Positions 1 to 7,220 of a stretch of 44,567 nt of DNA are shown here, piece by piece. The notes under the pieces were generated by a model. It was not told the DNA's origin, did not search any database, and was given only the letters and a program-made list of their open reading frames with translations. The number at the start of each line of letters is the position of its first letter. The first letter of the stretch is position 1. This DNA comes from SBAX01 sp043806315 (lineage in GTDB: Bacteria > Planctomycetota > Phycisphaerae > UBA1845): assembly GCA_043806315.1 (NCBI GenBank), contig JAZDHF010000147.1, forward strand, positions 1-44,567. Direction: 5' to 3'. The position numbers were made by a program, and so were the translations under genes.

Positions 1-37
1 CCTGGACGATGGTGGGAAACTCCACAATGGCCGGCAT
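1..37 (-). CDS. N-terminus of a probable transposase, cut by window edge
   Basis: Only the first 12 codons are inside the window, reading MPAIVEFPTIVQ on the minus strand from an ATG at 37. A GGAGG lies just upstream, so the start is well supported. From memory this N-terminus resembles planctomycete DDE-type transposases, which is an inference that cannot be tested on 12 residues. Upstream, positions 113-136 hold the inverted repeat TCTAAC/GTTAGA around TTTGCAAAAG, which could be the outer end of the insertion sequence. If so, the element ends right next to the heptamer repeat that begins near 139. It could instead be any unrelated gene. Confidence 0.4.
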   Translation of the reverse strand, partial: MPAIVEFPTIVQ

Positions 38-138
38 GATAGGATCCTCCATGATCCGAAAACACGTCCTGTCGACCTGGTTTATCGTCAAAAAAGCCAT
101 GAACCACCGAACGGATTCTAACTTTGCAAAAGTCTAGT

Positions 139-219
139 TAGAAGCGAGAAGTTAGAAGATCGAAGTGAGAAAACGGCGTCGTTGCTTCTCTCTTCTCACT
201 TCTCATTTCTCACTTCCCG
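139..219. repeat. Heptamer inverted-repeat element A, over the ddl stop codon
   Basis: Arm 1 (141-175) is built of 7-bp units beginning GAAG: GAAGCGA, GAAGTTA, GAAGATC, GAAGTGA. After a spacer of about 10 nt, arm 2 (185-219) is the reverse-complement type: CTTCTCT, CTTCTCA, CTTCTCA, TTTCTCA, CTTCCCG. The ddl stop codon (203-205) and the last four Ddl codons lie inside arm 2. The arms could pair into a long imperfect hairpin in RNA or single-stranded DNA. Two other elements in the window (1109-1230 and 36630-36726) share the plan but not the sequence. Confidence 0.85.
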
Positions 220-1108
220 TCTGCGATAGCTCAACGATCCGCTGGCAAAGTCGGTCGAAGGTGATGCCGACTCGGGCAGCCGCCTTGGGAAGCAACGAGT
301 GGCTGGTGAACCCGGGGATGGTGTTCACTTCCAAGAAGTACGGTTCCAGTGTGACGGCATCGACCATGCAGTCCACACGGGAGAAGACGCGGCAGCCCAG
401 CGCCCGATGAGCGGCTAGACTGAGCGCTTGAACCCGCTGAAGGAAGTCCACGGGCAGATCGAGGTCGAACAAATACTCCGTGTTGTCGTCGATGTACTTG
501 GCCTGATAGTCGTAAAACTCCCGCTGCGTGCGGATTTCGCACACCGGCAAAGCCTTATCGCCAAGGATGCTGACGGTCAGTTCACGTCCCGCGATGTACT
601 TCTCGATCAGGGCCCGTCCGTATCGGGCGACGACCTTCGTCGCGGCCTCGGACAATGCCTGCGGCGTCCGCGCGATGCTCGTATCGACGCTGCTGCCGGA
701 CGCCACGGGTTTTACGACCACGGGCGGCTTCATTCGTGACGCCAGCCCGGCGAGCCCCGTCTGATCGACCGATTCGTAGGGCGGCGTCGGAACGCCGGCC
801 TGCTCGAACCGTCGTTTGGACTCGACCTTGTCCATGGCCAGACGCGACGCCGCGGCGCCGGAACCGCTGTAGCGCAGCTCGCGTGCGTCGAGCTCGGCCT
901 GCAAGGCGCCGTCCTCGCCGAACTCGCCGTGCAGGGCCACAAACACGAAATCGGCGGGGCGATCCAGTGCCGAAAGGTCATTCGGGGCGATGTCGCATAT
1001 CTCGACTCGGTGGCCGAGGCGGCAAAGGGCATCGTAAACGGCATGGCCGCTGCTGAGGCTTACCTCCCGCTCCGCGCCGGGCCCGCCCGCGAGTACCGTA
1101 ATGTCCAA
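203..1108 (-). CDS. ddl: D-alanine--D-alanine ligase
   Basis: Makes the D-Ala-D-Ala dipeptide that MurF adds to the peptidoglycan precursor, using ATP in the cytoplasm. The 301-aa product has the usual family length. It starts with the GGPGAEREVSL loop (residues 8-18), has HGEFGEDG at 60-67, an ATP-grasp core (VVVKPVASGSS, EKYIAGRELTV), the metal-binding SRVDCM region and the C-terminal EVNTIPGFTSHSLLP segment. I chose the TTG at 1108 because the conserved N-terminus begins there and everything upstream in frame is repeat sequence or murB read out of frame. It is the last gene of the dcw cluster. The final residues GSEK and the stop codon are encoded by heptamer repeat A, so the C-terminus seems altered by that element. 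Confidence 0.95.
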   Translation of the reverse strand: MDITVLAGGPGAEREVSLSSGHAVYDALCRLGHRVEICDIAPNDLSALDRPADFVFVALHGEFGEDGALQAELDARELRYSGSGAAASRLAMDKVESKRRFEQAGVPTPPYESVDQTGLAGLASRMKPPVVVKPVASGSSVDTSIARTPQALSEAATKVVARYGRALIEKYIAGRELTVSILGDKALPVCEIRTQREFYDYQAKYIDDNTEYLFDLDLPVDFLQRVQALSLAAHRALGCRVFSRVDCMVDAVTLEPYFLEVNTIPGFTSHSLLPKAAARVGITFDRLCQRIVELSQTGSEK

Positions 1109-1230
1109 GAGGTTCGAAGTTCGAAGTTCAAAGTTCGAAGAAGAACGGAACGCCCTGCACGCCGCGATGGGCCTTACCCTCTTTGAACTTTGAACTTTGA
1201 ACTTTGAACTTCGCACTTCTAACTTCTCCC
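1109..1230. repeat. Heptamer inverted-repeat element B, between murB and ddl
   Basis: Arm 1 (1109-1143) reads GAGGTTC, GAAGTTC, GAAGTTC, AAAGTTC, GAAGAAG. A 38-nt spacer follows. Arm 2 (1182-1230) is seven phased units: TTTGAAC four times, then TTCGCAC, TTCTAAC, TTCTCCC. The arms are complementary. The murB stop codon (1219-1221) lies in arm 2, and arm 1 ends one base from the ddl start codon, so the element fills the whole gap between the two genes. Confidence 0.9.
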
Positions 1231-2112
1231 CGGTCGCCAAATATCGATCTCCACCTCCAAATCGGTGCTGAACGCGCTCCGCACCCGCTCGCGGATCAGG
1301 TCGATCAAGTGCAACACGTCCGACGCGGTCGCTCCCCGGCGGGCGACGATGAAATTCGCATGGCGCTCGGAGACTCGCGCCGCACCGCACCGCGTTCCTT
1401 TCAGCCCGGCCTGGTCGATGAGCGCGCCCGCCGACTTGCCTTCGGGGTTCTTGAAAATGCAGCCCGCGCTGCGGTCGCCCAGGGGCTGGGAGACGCGTTT
1501 TTGGGCGAAGTGCTCCTCGAATACTCGTCGAACTCGGTCCGGATCGTCCTCCACGAGTTCCAATTCGGCGGAAAAGACAATGTTCTCCCCCACACCGGAG
1601 TGGCGATACCCGAACCCGCACCGTTGCCGGGACCACGTCTCGGTGCCGCCGTCGGGCCGCAAGAGGCGTACGTGCCTGACCACCCTCCCGAACTCGCCGA
1701 ACCGTCCGCCGGCGTTCATGCGGATCGCCCCGCCGATCGTCGCGGGAATCCCGGCCATGCACTCCAGGCCGGACAGGCCCCGTGCGTTGCACGCACGGAC
1801 GAACGGCATCAGATCGACCCCCGCGCCGACCTCCACCCGCGGCCCACGACGCTCGACCCGACGGAACGCCGCGTGGTTGAGGCGCACCACGACTCCGTCG
1901 AAGCCGTCGTCGCTGACCAGCACATTGGCACCCCGTCCGAGCACCTTCAGCGGGACGTCCTGCTCCCGCGCTCGCACGACGAGACCGGCCAACTGCTCCG
2001 CGTCACGCGGCTGGAACAGATACCGGGCACGTCCCCCCAGGCGAAACCAGGTCTTGCGCCCGAGCGGAGCATCGCACTCGATTTGATTCGCAAAGTCGCT
2101 GAACCAGCTCAT
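1219..2112 (-). CDS. murB: UDP-N-acetylenolpyruvoylglucosamine reductase
   Basis: FAD enzyme that uses NADPH to reduce UDP-GlcNAc-enolpyruvate to UDP-MurNAc. The 297-aa product shows the FAD-binding N-domain (TWFRLGGRA at 21-29, GRGANVL at 59-65, GIPATIGGAIRMNAGG at 121-136) and the C-domain (SAGCIFKNP at 215-223, HANFI at 251-255), which fits a type II MurB. The residue at the usual catalytic Ser position is Cys218. From general knowledge, Cys occurs there in other MurB proteins, so the enzyme is probably active. The ATG at 2112 has GGAAAG about 8 nt upstream and is needed to include the conserved N-terminus. This start overlaps murC by 110 nt. The last codons and stop lie in heptamer element B. 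Confidence 0.95.
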   Translation of the reverse strand: MSWFSDFANQIECDAPLGRKTWFRLGGRARYLFQPRDAEQLAGLVVRAREQDVPLKVLGRGANVLVSDDGFDGVVVRLNHAAFRRVERRGPRVEVGAGVDLMPFVRACNARGLSGLECMAGIPATIGGAIRMNAGGRFGEFGRVVRHVRLLRPDGGTETWSRQRCGFGYRHSGVGENIVFSAELELVEDDPDRVRRVFEEHFAQKRVSQPLGDRSAGCIFKNPEGKSAGALIDQAGLKGTRCGAARVSERHANFIVARRGATASDVLHLIDLIRERVRSAFSTDLEVEIDIWRPGRS

Positions 2113-3523
2113 CCGCTACTTTCCATACGTCCCCCGCACCCATCGTGAGAACCACATCGCCCTCCGCGAGGTGAGGACACAGGGCCTCCACCGCACCGCC
2201 CAGCGTGGGGACGTATTGCCCCCGCCCGCCGGCACGACAAATCCTCAGGGCCAATTCCGCGGAACCGGCCTGCCCCAGGGGGTCTCCCCGATCCCGCGCC
2301 CGATAGACCTCCGCGACGATCACCTCGTCCGCCTGACCGAACGAGGCCGCAAACTCGTCCATGAAGTGCCGAGTCCGGGAATCCTGATGAGGCTGGAAGA
2401 CGACCCACAACCGTCGCGGTCGATACCGATCGCGGGCCGCCTCGATGGTAACGCGAATCTCCGTCGGGTGGTGGGCATAGTCATCGACGATCGTGACGCC
2501 TTGACCCTCCCCACGCCAAGTCAGGCGGCGATCCACTCCCTTGAACGTGGTCAGGGCCTCGGCAACGCGCTCCGGCTCAGCCCCCGCGTGGTAGGCCAAA
2601 GCGATCGCCGCAAGAGCGTTAGCGACATTATGGCGACCGGGAATCGCCAGTTGTGTCGAAAGCAATAGCGACCCCCGGAGCCGTACGTCGAACCCGTGCC
2701 GCCCGCGATCGGCGCGCAGGTGGACCGCTTGCCAATCGGCCTCATCGCAGAAGCCGAAGGTCTCCACTGGGGCGCGGGCTGCGGTCGCCGCCTGCATCGC
2801 CCGCCGGTCCTCGGCGTTGGCAAGGAGCACACCCTCCGGATCGACGTTCTCGGCGAACCGCGCGAAGGCCTCGACGATATCATCCAGGTCGCGATAACAG
2901 TCGAGGTGGTCCGGCTCGATGTTCAGGATGGCCGCCAGGTGGGGTCGCAAATACAAAAAAGACCGGTCGAACTCGCATGACTCGACGATGAAGTGCGGAC
3001 CCTCGCCGACGCCGCTGCCGCCCCCCAACTGCGCCGACCTCGCCCCGATGACAAACGACGGCGACAGGCCCGCTTCGCGGAACAAATGGACGCACATGCC
3101 CGTGGTGGTGCTCTTGCCGTGGGTACCGGCGATGGCGACGCCCTGGCGAACGGCGGTCAACTCGCCGAGAAGCTGGGCGTACTTCACCACGAGCAACCCT
3201 CGCCGGCGAGCCGCGGTCAACTCCGGGTTTGTCTCCGGGACGGCGGCGCTGACCACGACCAATTCGACCCCGGCGTCCACCTGCGTTTCATGGTGTCCGA
3301 TGGAGACCCGGACGCCGCTGCCGACCAGTTGGCCCAGCCCGTCGAAGGTTTGCAGGTCCGAGCCGCTCACCAGCGCGCCGAGGTCGCGGAGCAACGCGGC
3401 GGCCCCGCTCATTCCGCTCCCGCCGATCCCGATCATGTGCACGCGACGCCCGGCGAGTTTCACCGGATGGGCCGTGGCCGGCGGTGGGCGATCGACGATA
3501 GCTCCCTCTGTTTTTGTGCGCAT
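2003..3523 (-). CDS. murC: UDP-N-acetylmuramate--L-alanine ligase
   Basis: Adds the first peptide residue (L-Ala) to UDP-MurNAc with ATP. The 506-aa product has the N-terminal Rossmann motif HMIGIGGSGMSG (29-40), the ATP loop AGTHGKST (132-139), the central motif NIEPDHLDCY and the C-domain DDYAHHPTEI. A GAGGGA ribosome-binding site precedes the ATG at 3523. The usual MurC fold ends near MGAGDVWKVADEL. About 30 further residues, rich in Ser, Arg and Pro, are read out of frame over the start of murB, giving a 110-nt overlap. The extension has no recognisable motif and may simply be what the murB start region encodes in this frame. Confidence 0.96.
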   Translation of the reverse strand: MRTKTEGAIVDRPPPATAHPVKLAGRRVHMIGIGGSGMSGAAALLRDLGALVSGSDLQTFDGLGQLVGSGVRVSIGHHETQVDAGVELVVVSAAVPETNPELTAARRRGLLVVKYAQLLGELTAVRQGVAIAGTHGKSTTTGMCVHLFREAGLSPSFVIGARSAQLGGGSGVGEGPHFIVESCEFDRSFLYLRPHLAAILNIEPDHLDCYRDLDDIVEAFARFAENVDPEGVLLANAEDRRAMQAATAARAPVETFGFCDEADWQAVHLRADRGRHGFDVRLRGSLLLSTQLAIPGRHNVANALAAIALAYHAGAEPERVAEALTTFKGVDRRLTWRGEGQGVTIVDDYAHHPTEIRVTIEAARDRYRPRRLWVVFQPHQDSRTRHFMDEFAASFGQADEVIVAEVYRARDRGDPLGQAGSAELALRICRAGGRGQYVPTLGGAVEALCPHLAEGDVVLTMGAGDVWKVADELVQRLCESNRVRCSARAQDLVSPGGTCPVSVPAA

Positions 3524-3630
3524 GGCGATCCCTCAACTTGGCTCGGTGAACGGGGGCGCGAGGGAGTAAGCCGATCGAGACGACCTCGTTCGGCGAACAC
3601 GCCGCGCCCTCGCATCTTTTATCGGGTGCG

Positions 3631-4806
3631 CTAGCACGTTGCCTCCACCGATTCGCGCGCGTGGATCGCGCCTGCGTTTTCGATGAGCCGCAGTACCTGT
3701 TCCGCGACATCCGACGCCGCGTCGGGGTGACCGATGCGTCGCGCCGCCGCGGCCATGTCCGATCGGACGTCGTCGTCGGTCAACAGTTCCTCCAACGCGC
3801 CCCGCAGCGCCGGAGCGTTGATTGCGGAGTCGATCGCATCGCGCACAATCCGCGCCGCTGAGGCGCGAGCCAGGCAGTTGGCGTTGGCAAGCTGATGCTG
3901 ATCGCGGTGGTAGGGGTAGGGCATGAGGATCGAAGGACGGCCCACCGCCGTGATCTCCGCCAGTGTTGAGGCGCCCGCACGGGAGATCACGAGATCGGCA
4001 GCATTGAGAGCGTCGGCCATGTGGTCGGTGTACGGAACCACCGCACTCGTAATCGAACGTTTTCCATAGGCGCGTGCCGTGTCGGCATGGTCCTTCTCGC
4101 CGGTCAGGTGCAGGATTTGCCAGTCGGGAAGCGACTCCAACCAGTCGAGGTTGGCAATGACGGCCTCGTTGATCGACCGAGCGCCCTGCGAGGCCCCGGT
4201 CACGAGAAGCACCTTCCGGTCGGGTCGCAGGCCGAACCGCTTGATTCCCGCGCCACGCTCGCCGCAGCGGAATCCCGGTCGAATCGGACACCCCACTACC
4301 CGGACATCCGTCCCCGACGGGTAATGCCGGACGGTCTCCTCCCATTGGGCAAAGACGATGCTTGCAATGGAGGCGAGATGCCGGTTCGCCCGACCGGGGA
4401 GGGCGTCCGGGTTAAGGATGGCCGTGGGGATGCCCATACGATGGGCCTCACGAACCGCCGGTACCGATGCCATTCCGCCCGTCCCGATCACCACCGCCGG
4501 CGGGTCCGCCGCGAGACGATCACGGCAAAGGACGCCGGCGCGACGTAGACCCAGATAGATGCTCGGCCAGCGCCAGGGGACCGGCGAAAGGGCCGGCAAG
4601 GTCTGGCGGACAATGCCACACTCGACCCGGCTGAGAATCCGGTCGTCGATGGGTCGTTGCGTGCCGAAGAACAGGATTCGGGCGTCGGGAACACGTTCGC
4701 GGATGGCCTCGGCAATCGCGATGGCGGGATAGAGGTGCCCGCCCGTGCCGCCCCCGGCGAAGGCGATCAGCGGACCCTCGGAAAGTCGAGACGTCTGGGC
4801 AATCAC
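3631..4806 (-). CDS. murG: UDP-GlcNAc:lipid I GlcNAc transferase
   Basis: GT28-family enzyme at the inner face of the membrane that turns lipid I into lipid II. The 391-aa product has the acceptor-side loop GGGTGGH (18-24), a second glycine-rich loop GTGGMAS, and a C-domain with VTGASQGARSIN, ISRAGASTLAEI and PYPYHRDQHQ, the UDP-GlcNAc-binding region. The start is a GTG at 4806, whose last bases form the ftsW stop (GTGA), so translation is probably coupled. The frame stays open upstream inside ftsW, but that part does not resemble MurG. A 107-nt gap separates it from murC. Confidence 0.95.
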   Translation of the reverse strand: MIAQTSRLSEGPLIAFAGGGTGGHLYPAIAIAEAIRERVPDARILFFGTQRPIDDRILSRVECGIVRQTLPALSPVPWRWPSIYLGLRRAGVLCRDRLAADPPAVVIGTGGMASVPAVREAHRMGIPTAILNPDALPGRANRHLASIASIVFAQWEETVRHYPSGTDVRVVGCPIRPGFRCGERGAGIKRFGLRPDRKVLLVTGASQGARSINEAVIANLDWLESLPDWQILHLTGEKDHADTARAYGKRSITSAVVPYTDHMADALNAADLVISRAGASTLAEITAVGRPSILMPYPYHRDQHQLANANCLARASAARIVRDAIDSAINAPALRGALEELLTDDDVRSDMAAAARRIGHPDAASDVAEQVLRLIENAGAIHARESVEATC

Positions 4807-5990
4807 GAAGTCGCCGCCTCCGCCGGGTGCTCGATCGCGCCCTCCGCGGCCTGTTGACTGCGATGCGCAATCGCTGAAAGAAGCCCGACGGAAGCGCAAA
4901 CCGTAAACATGCCGCTGCCGCCCGCGGAAAGCATCGGGAGCGGGACTCCCGTCGTCGGAGTCATCACCGTGACCACCGCGATGTTCATGGCCGCCTGCAA
5001 TGCGACAAGGAAGGTCAGCCCGAACGCCAGCAGCCGCTCGAATCGGGTCCGCGCCACCAGCATGGTCCGGATTCCCAGCCACACGAACGCACAAAACAAC
5101 AGGATCACCAGCATCCCGCCGAACGCCCCAAGCTCCTCACACAGCACCGCGAAGACAAAGTCGGTGTGGCTTTCCGGAAGGTAGCCGTACTTCTGCACGC
5201 CCGACCCGAGTCCGGTGCCCCACCATCCGCCGGAGGCGATGGTGACGAGGGATTGCAAGGGTTGATAGCCGTCGCCCTGCGGATCCCCCCAAAAATCCCG
5301 GTACGCCGCGATTCGCGCCAACCGGTAGGGCGCGGCGAACAGAAGCACAGTCAGTCCGGCGGCGCCGAGGCCGACCATCATTAGCAAATGGTGAATGCGG
5401 CACCCCGCGACAAAGAGGACGGCCCCGGCGGCGCACCCCAAGAGCGCGGCCGTTCCGAAGTTCTCCTTCCCCACGAGAGCGACGCAAACACCGATCGCCA
5501 GCGTCGCGGGGACAAAGCTGCGACCGAACGACTTTGGGTCCGCGCTCCGCTCGCCCAACAGCGACGCCAGAAATGCGACCAACGCCAACTTCGCCAGCTC
5601 AGAGGGTTGAAACCCGACGCCGAGGCCAAATCGACCGAGATGCAGCCAGCGATGGGAGCCGCGGTGGGGGTCGGCCAGTCCGGGCACTAACGCGGCGGCC
5701 AACAAGGCAACGGCCACCCAAAAGAGCACTTGCGGAAGGCGATAGCGCATCGCCGGCGACCCCAGCAATGGTATGCCGACCCGCGCGGTCACCAACATGA
5801 TGGCCAGCCCGATGAAAGTGAAGAGGGCCTGACGACCGAACGGCGTGGTCCAGAGTCGGGCGTCGAGCAGCGGTCGGTCGAGGGAGGTGGTCGCCGACCC
5901 GACCATCACCAGTCCGACGGACATCAGCATCGCCGCGATGAGGATCACCGCGGTCGGTCGAAGAGAACGGGCTTGATCTAAGCCGACCAT
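4803..5990 (-). CDS. ftsW: SEDS peptidoglycan polymerase FtsW
   Basis: Multi-pass membrane glycosyltransferase that polymerises lipid II at the septum with its partner transpeptidase (ftsI here, 10335-12080). The 395-aa product has about ten hydrophobic segments and the family signatures GSHRWL, QPSELAKLA, WGTGLGSGVQKYGYLPE and HTDFVFAVLCEELG, followed by PTTGVPLPMLSAGGS near the C-terminus. A rodA-type gene would look similar, but the place between mraY and murG argues for FtsW. Its stop codon overlaps the GTG start of murG. Confidence 0.95.
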   Translation of the reverse strand: MVGLDQARSLRPTAVILIAAMLMSVGLVMVGSATTSLDRPLLDARLWTTPFGRQALFTFIGLAIMLVTARVGIPLLGSPAMRYRLPQVLFWVAVALLAAALVPGLADPHRGSHRWLHLGRFGLGVGFQPSELAKLALVAFLASLLGERSADPKSFGRSFVPATLAIGVCVALVGKENFGTAALLGCAAGAVLFVAGCRIHHLLMMVGLGAAGLTVLLFAAPYRLARIAAYRDFWGDPQGDGYQPLQSLVTIASGGWWGTGLGSGVQKYGYLPESHTDFVFAVLCEELGAFGGMLVILLFCAFVWLGIRTMLVARTRFERLLAFGLTFLVALQAAMNIAVVTVMTPTTGVPLPMLSAGGSGMFTVCASVGLLSAIAHRSQQAAEGAIEHPAEAATS

Positions 5991-6050
5991 GCTCTGTCAT
6001 CCTTGACATCGGTTGTCATGTTTACTTTCGGGTCATTCCCGGTCGCGGGA

Positions 6051-7193
6051 TCATCGCAGTTTGATGGACGCCAGCGCCAGTCCGGCGAACATCGCGGCCA
6101 CCAACCAAAACCGCACCACCGTCTGCGGCTCGCTCCAGCCGCCGAGGTGAAAGTGGTGATGGATCGGCGCACAGCGGAAAACCCGCCGGCCCGCGCTCCA
6201 TTTGAAATAGCCGATCTGCACCATCACCGAGACCGCTTCGATGACGAAGATGCCGCCCGCCAAAAGCAGCATCAACTCCTGCCGGGTCACAACGGCGACG
6301 TACCCGATCAACCCGCCCAGGGGCAGCGAGCCGGTATCGCCCATGAACACCCGCGCCGGGTGGCAGTTGTACCACAAAAAACCCAAACAAGAACCGAGAA
6401 TCGCGCCACAAAGAATGACCAGCTCGCCGCTCTTCGGTACATGGGGCATGAGCAGTTTGGCCGCAACGTCCTGGGTGCCGACGATGTACGCTAGGATCAA
6501 GAAGACCAGCGCGCACAGGGCGACGCAACCCGACGCCAACCCGTCCATACCGTCGGTGAGGTTCACCGCGTTCGACGTCCCCGTCATCACTAAGACAGTC
6601 AGTACCATGAACGTGAACGTCCCAAGTTGCAGGCCCGGTTTGTAGAACGGGACGCTCAAGATGTTGTAGGTCGGCAGGGTCTCGGCAGCGACCGGTGGGC
6701 TGAGGACGGCGACGTTGCTCCGCGCGTGGTTGTAGATATAGAAGCCGAGAACGACTCCAAGCCCGATCTGGAAGAGCAGCTTCTCATATATCTTCAAACC
6801 GTCGCGGGAGGTCGCCCGGCGCTTGGAGGTGAGCTTGAGCCAGTCGTCGATCGCACCCAGAGTCCCCAGCCACAGCAGGCAGACCAGTCCCATCCAAACG
6901 TAAAAGTTGGTCAGATCGGACAACAAGACGACCGCAAGCGCCGTCGATCCGAGGATGATGATCCCGCCCATAGTCGGGACGTTGCTCTTGTCGCGGGTCA
7001 GTTCGTTGAGCGAGGCGTGGTCGAACTCCGGCCGGTCGCCGAGCTTCCATTTCACGAGCTGGCGGATCAGCCCGGGCAGCAGAACCAGCGTCAGGAGGAA
7101 ACACAGGATGGCCGCGCACGTTCCGCGAAACAGGGTGTTCTCGTAGGCGTAATGGCGACCCTCCGACCACTTCTGAAGGATGTGATAGAGCAC
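6051..7193 (-). CDS. mraY: Phospho-MurNAc-pentapeptide transferase
   Basis: Integral membrane enzyme that joins phospho-MurNAc-pentapeptide to undecaprenyl phosphate, making lipid I. The 380-aa protein has about ten hydrophobic segments. Active-site markers are visible: GAIDDWLKL (Asp-Asp), NAVNLTDGMDGLA, GDTGSLPLGG and the His motif APIHHHFHLGGWSE. Length is slightly above the usual 360 because of the N-terminal stretch. It sits between murF and ftsW with gaps of 27 and 60 nt, consistent with one transcript. Confidence 0.97.
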   Translation of the reverse strand: MLYHILQKWSEGRHYAYENTLFRGTCAAILCFLLTLVLLPGLIRQLVKWKLGDRPEFDHASLNELTRDKSNVPTMGGIIILGSTALAVVLLSDLTNFYVWMGLVCLLWLGTLGAIDDWLKLTSKRRATSRDGLKIYEKLLFQIGLGVVLGFYIYNHARSNVAVLSPPVAAETLPTYNILSVPFYKPGLQLGTFTFMVLTVLVMTGTSNAVNLTDGMDGLASGCVALCALVFLILAYIVGTQDVAAKLLMPHVPKSGELVILCGAILGSCLGFLWYNCHPARVFMGDTGSLPLGGLIGYVAVVTRQELMLLLAGGIFVIEAVSVMVQIGYFKWSAGRRVFRCAPIHHHFHLGGWSEPQTVVRFWLVAAMFAGLALASIKLR

Positions 7194-7220
7194 GCTTCGC
7201 CGCTTTCCGCCCCAAACGAC

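Noticed and set aside
139..219. Heptamer arrays as a CRISPR array
   Set aside because: Units are 7 bp with no spacers between them and no cas genes are nearby.
1109..1792. Extension of the ddl frame upstream through murB
   Set aside because: The added 228 residues are murB read out of frame plus repeat sequence; the Ddl fold starts at the TTG at 1108.
3533..4345. Open frame of 270 codons on the minus strand inside murG
   Set aside because: It is an alternative frame of murG with Arg/Gly-rich sequence of low complexity.
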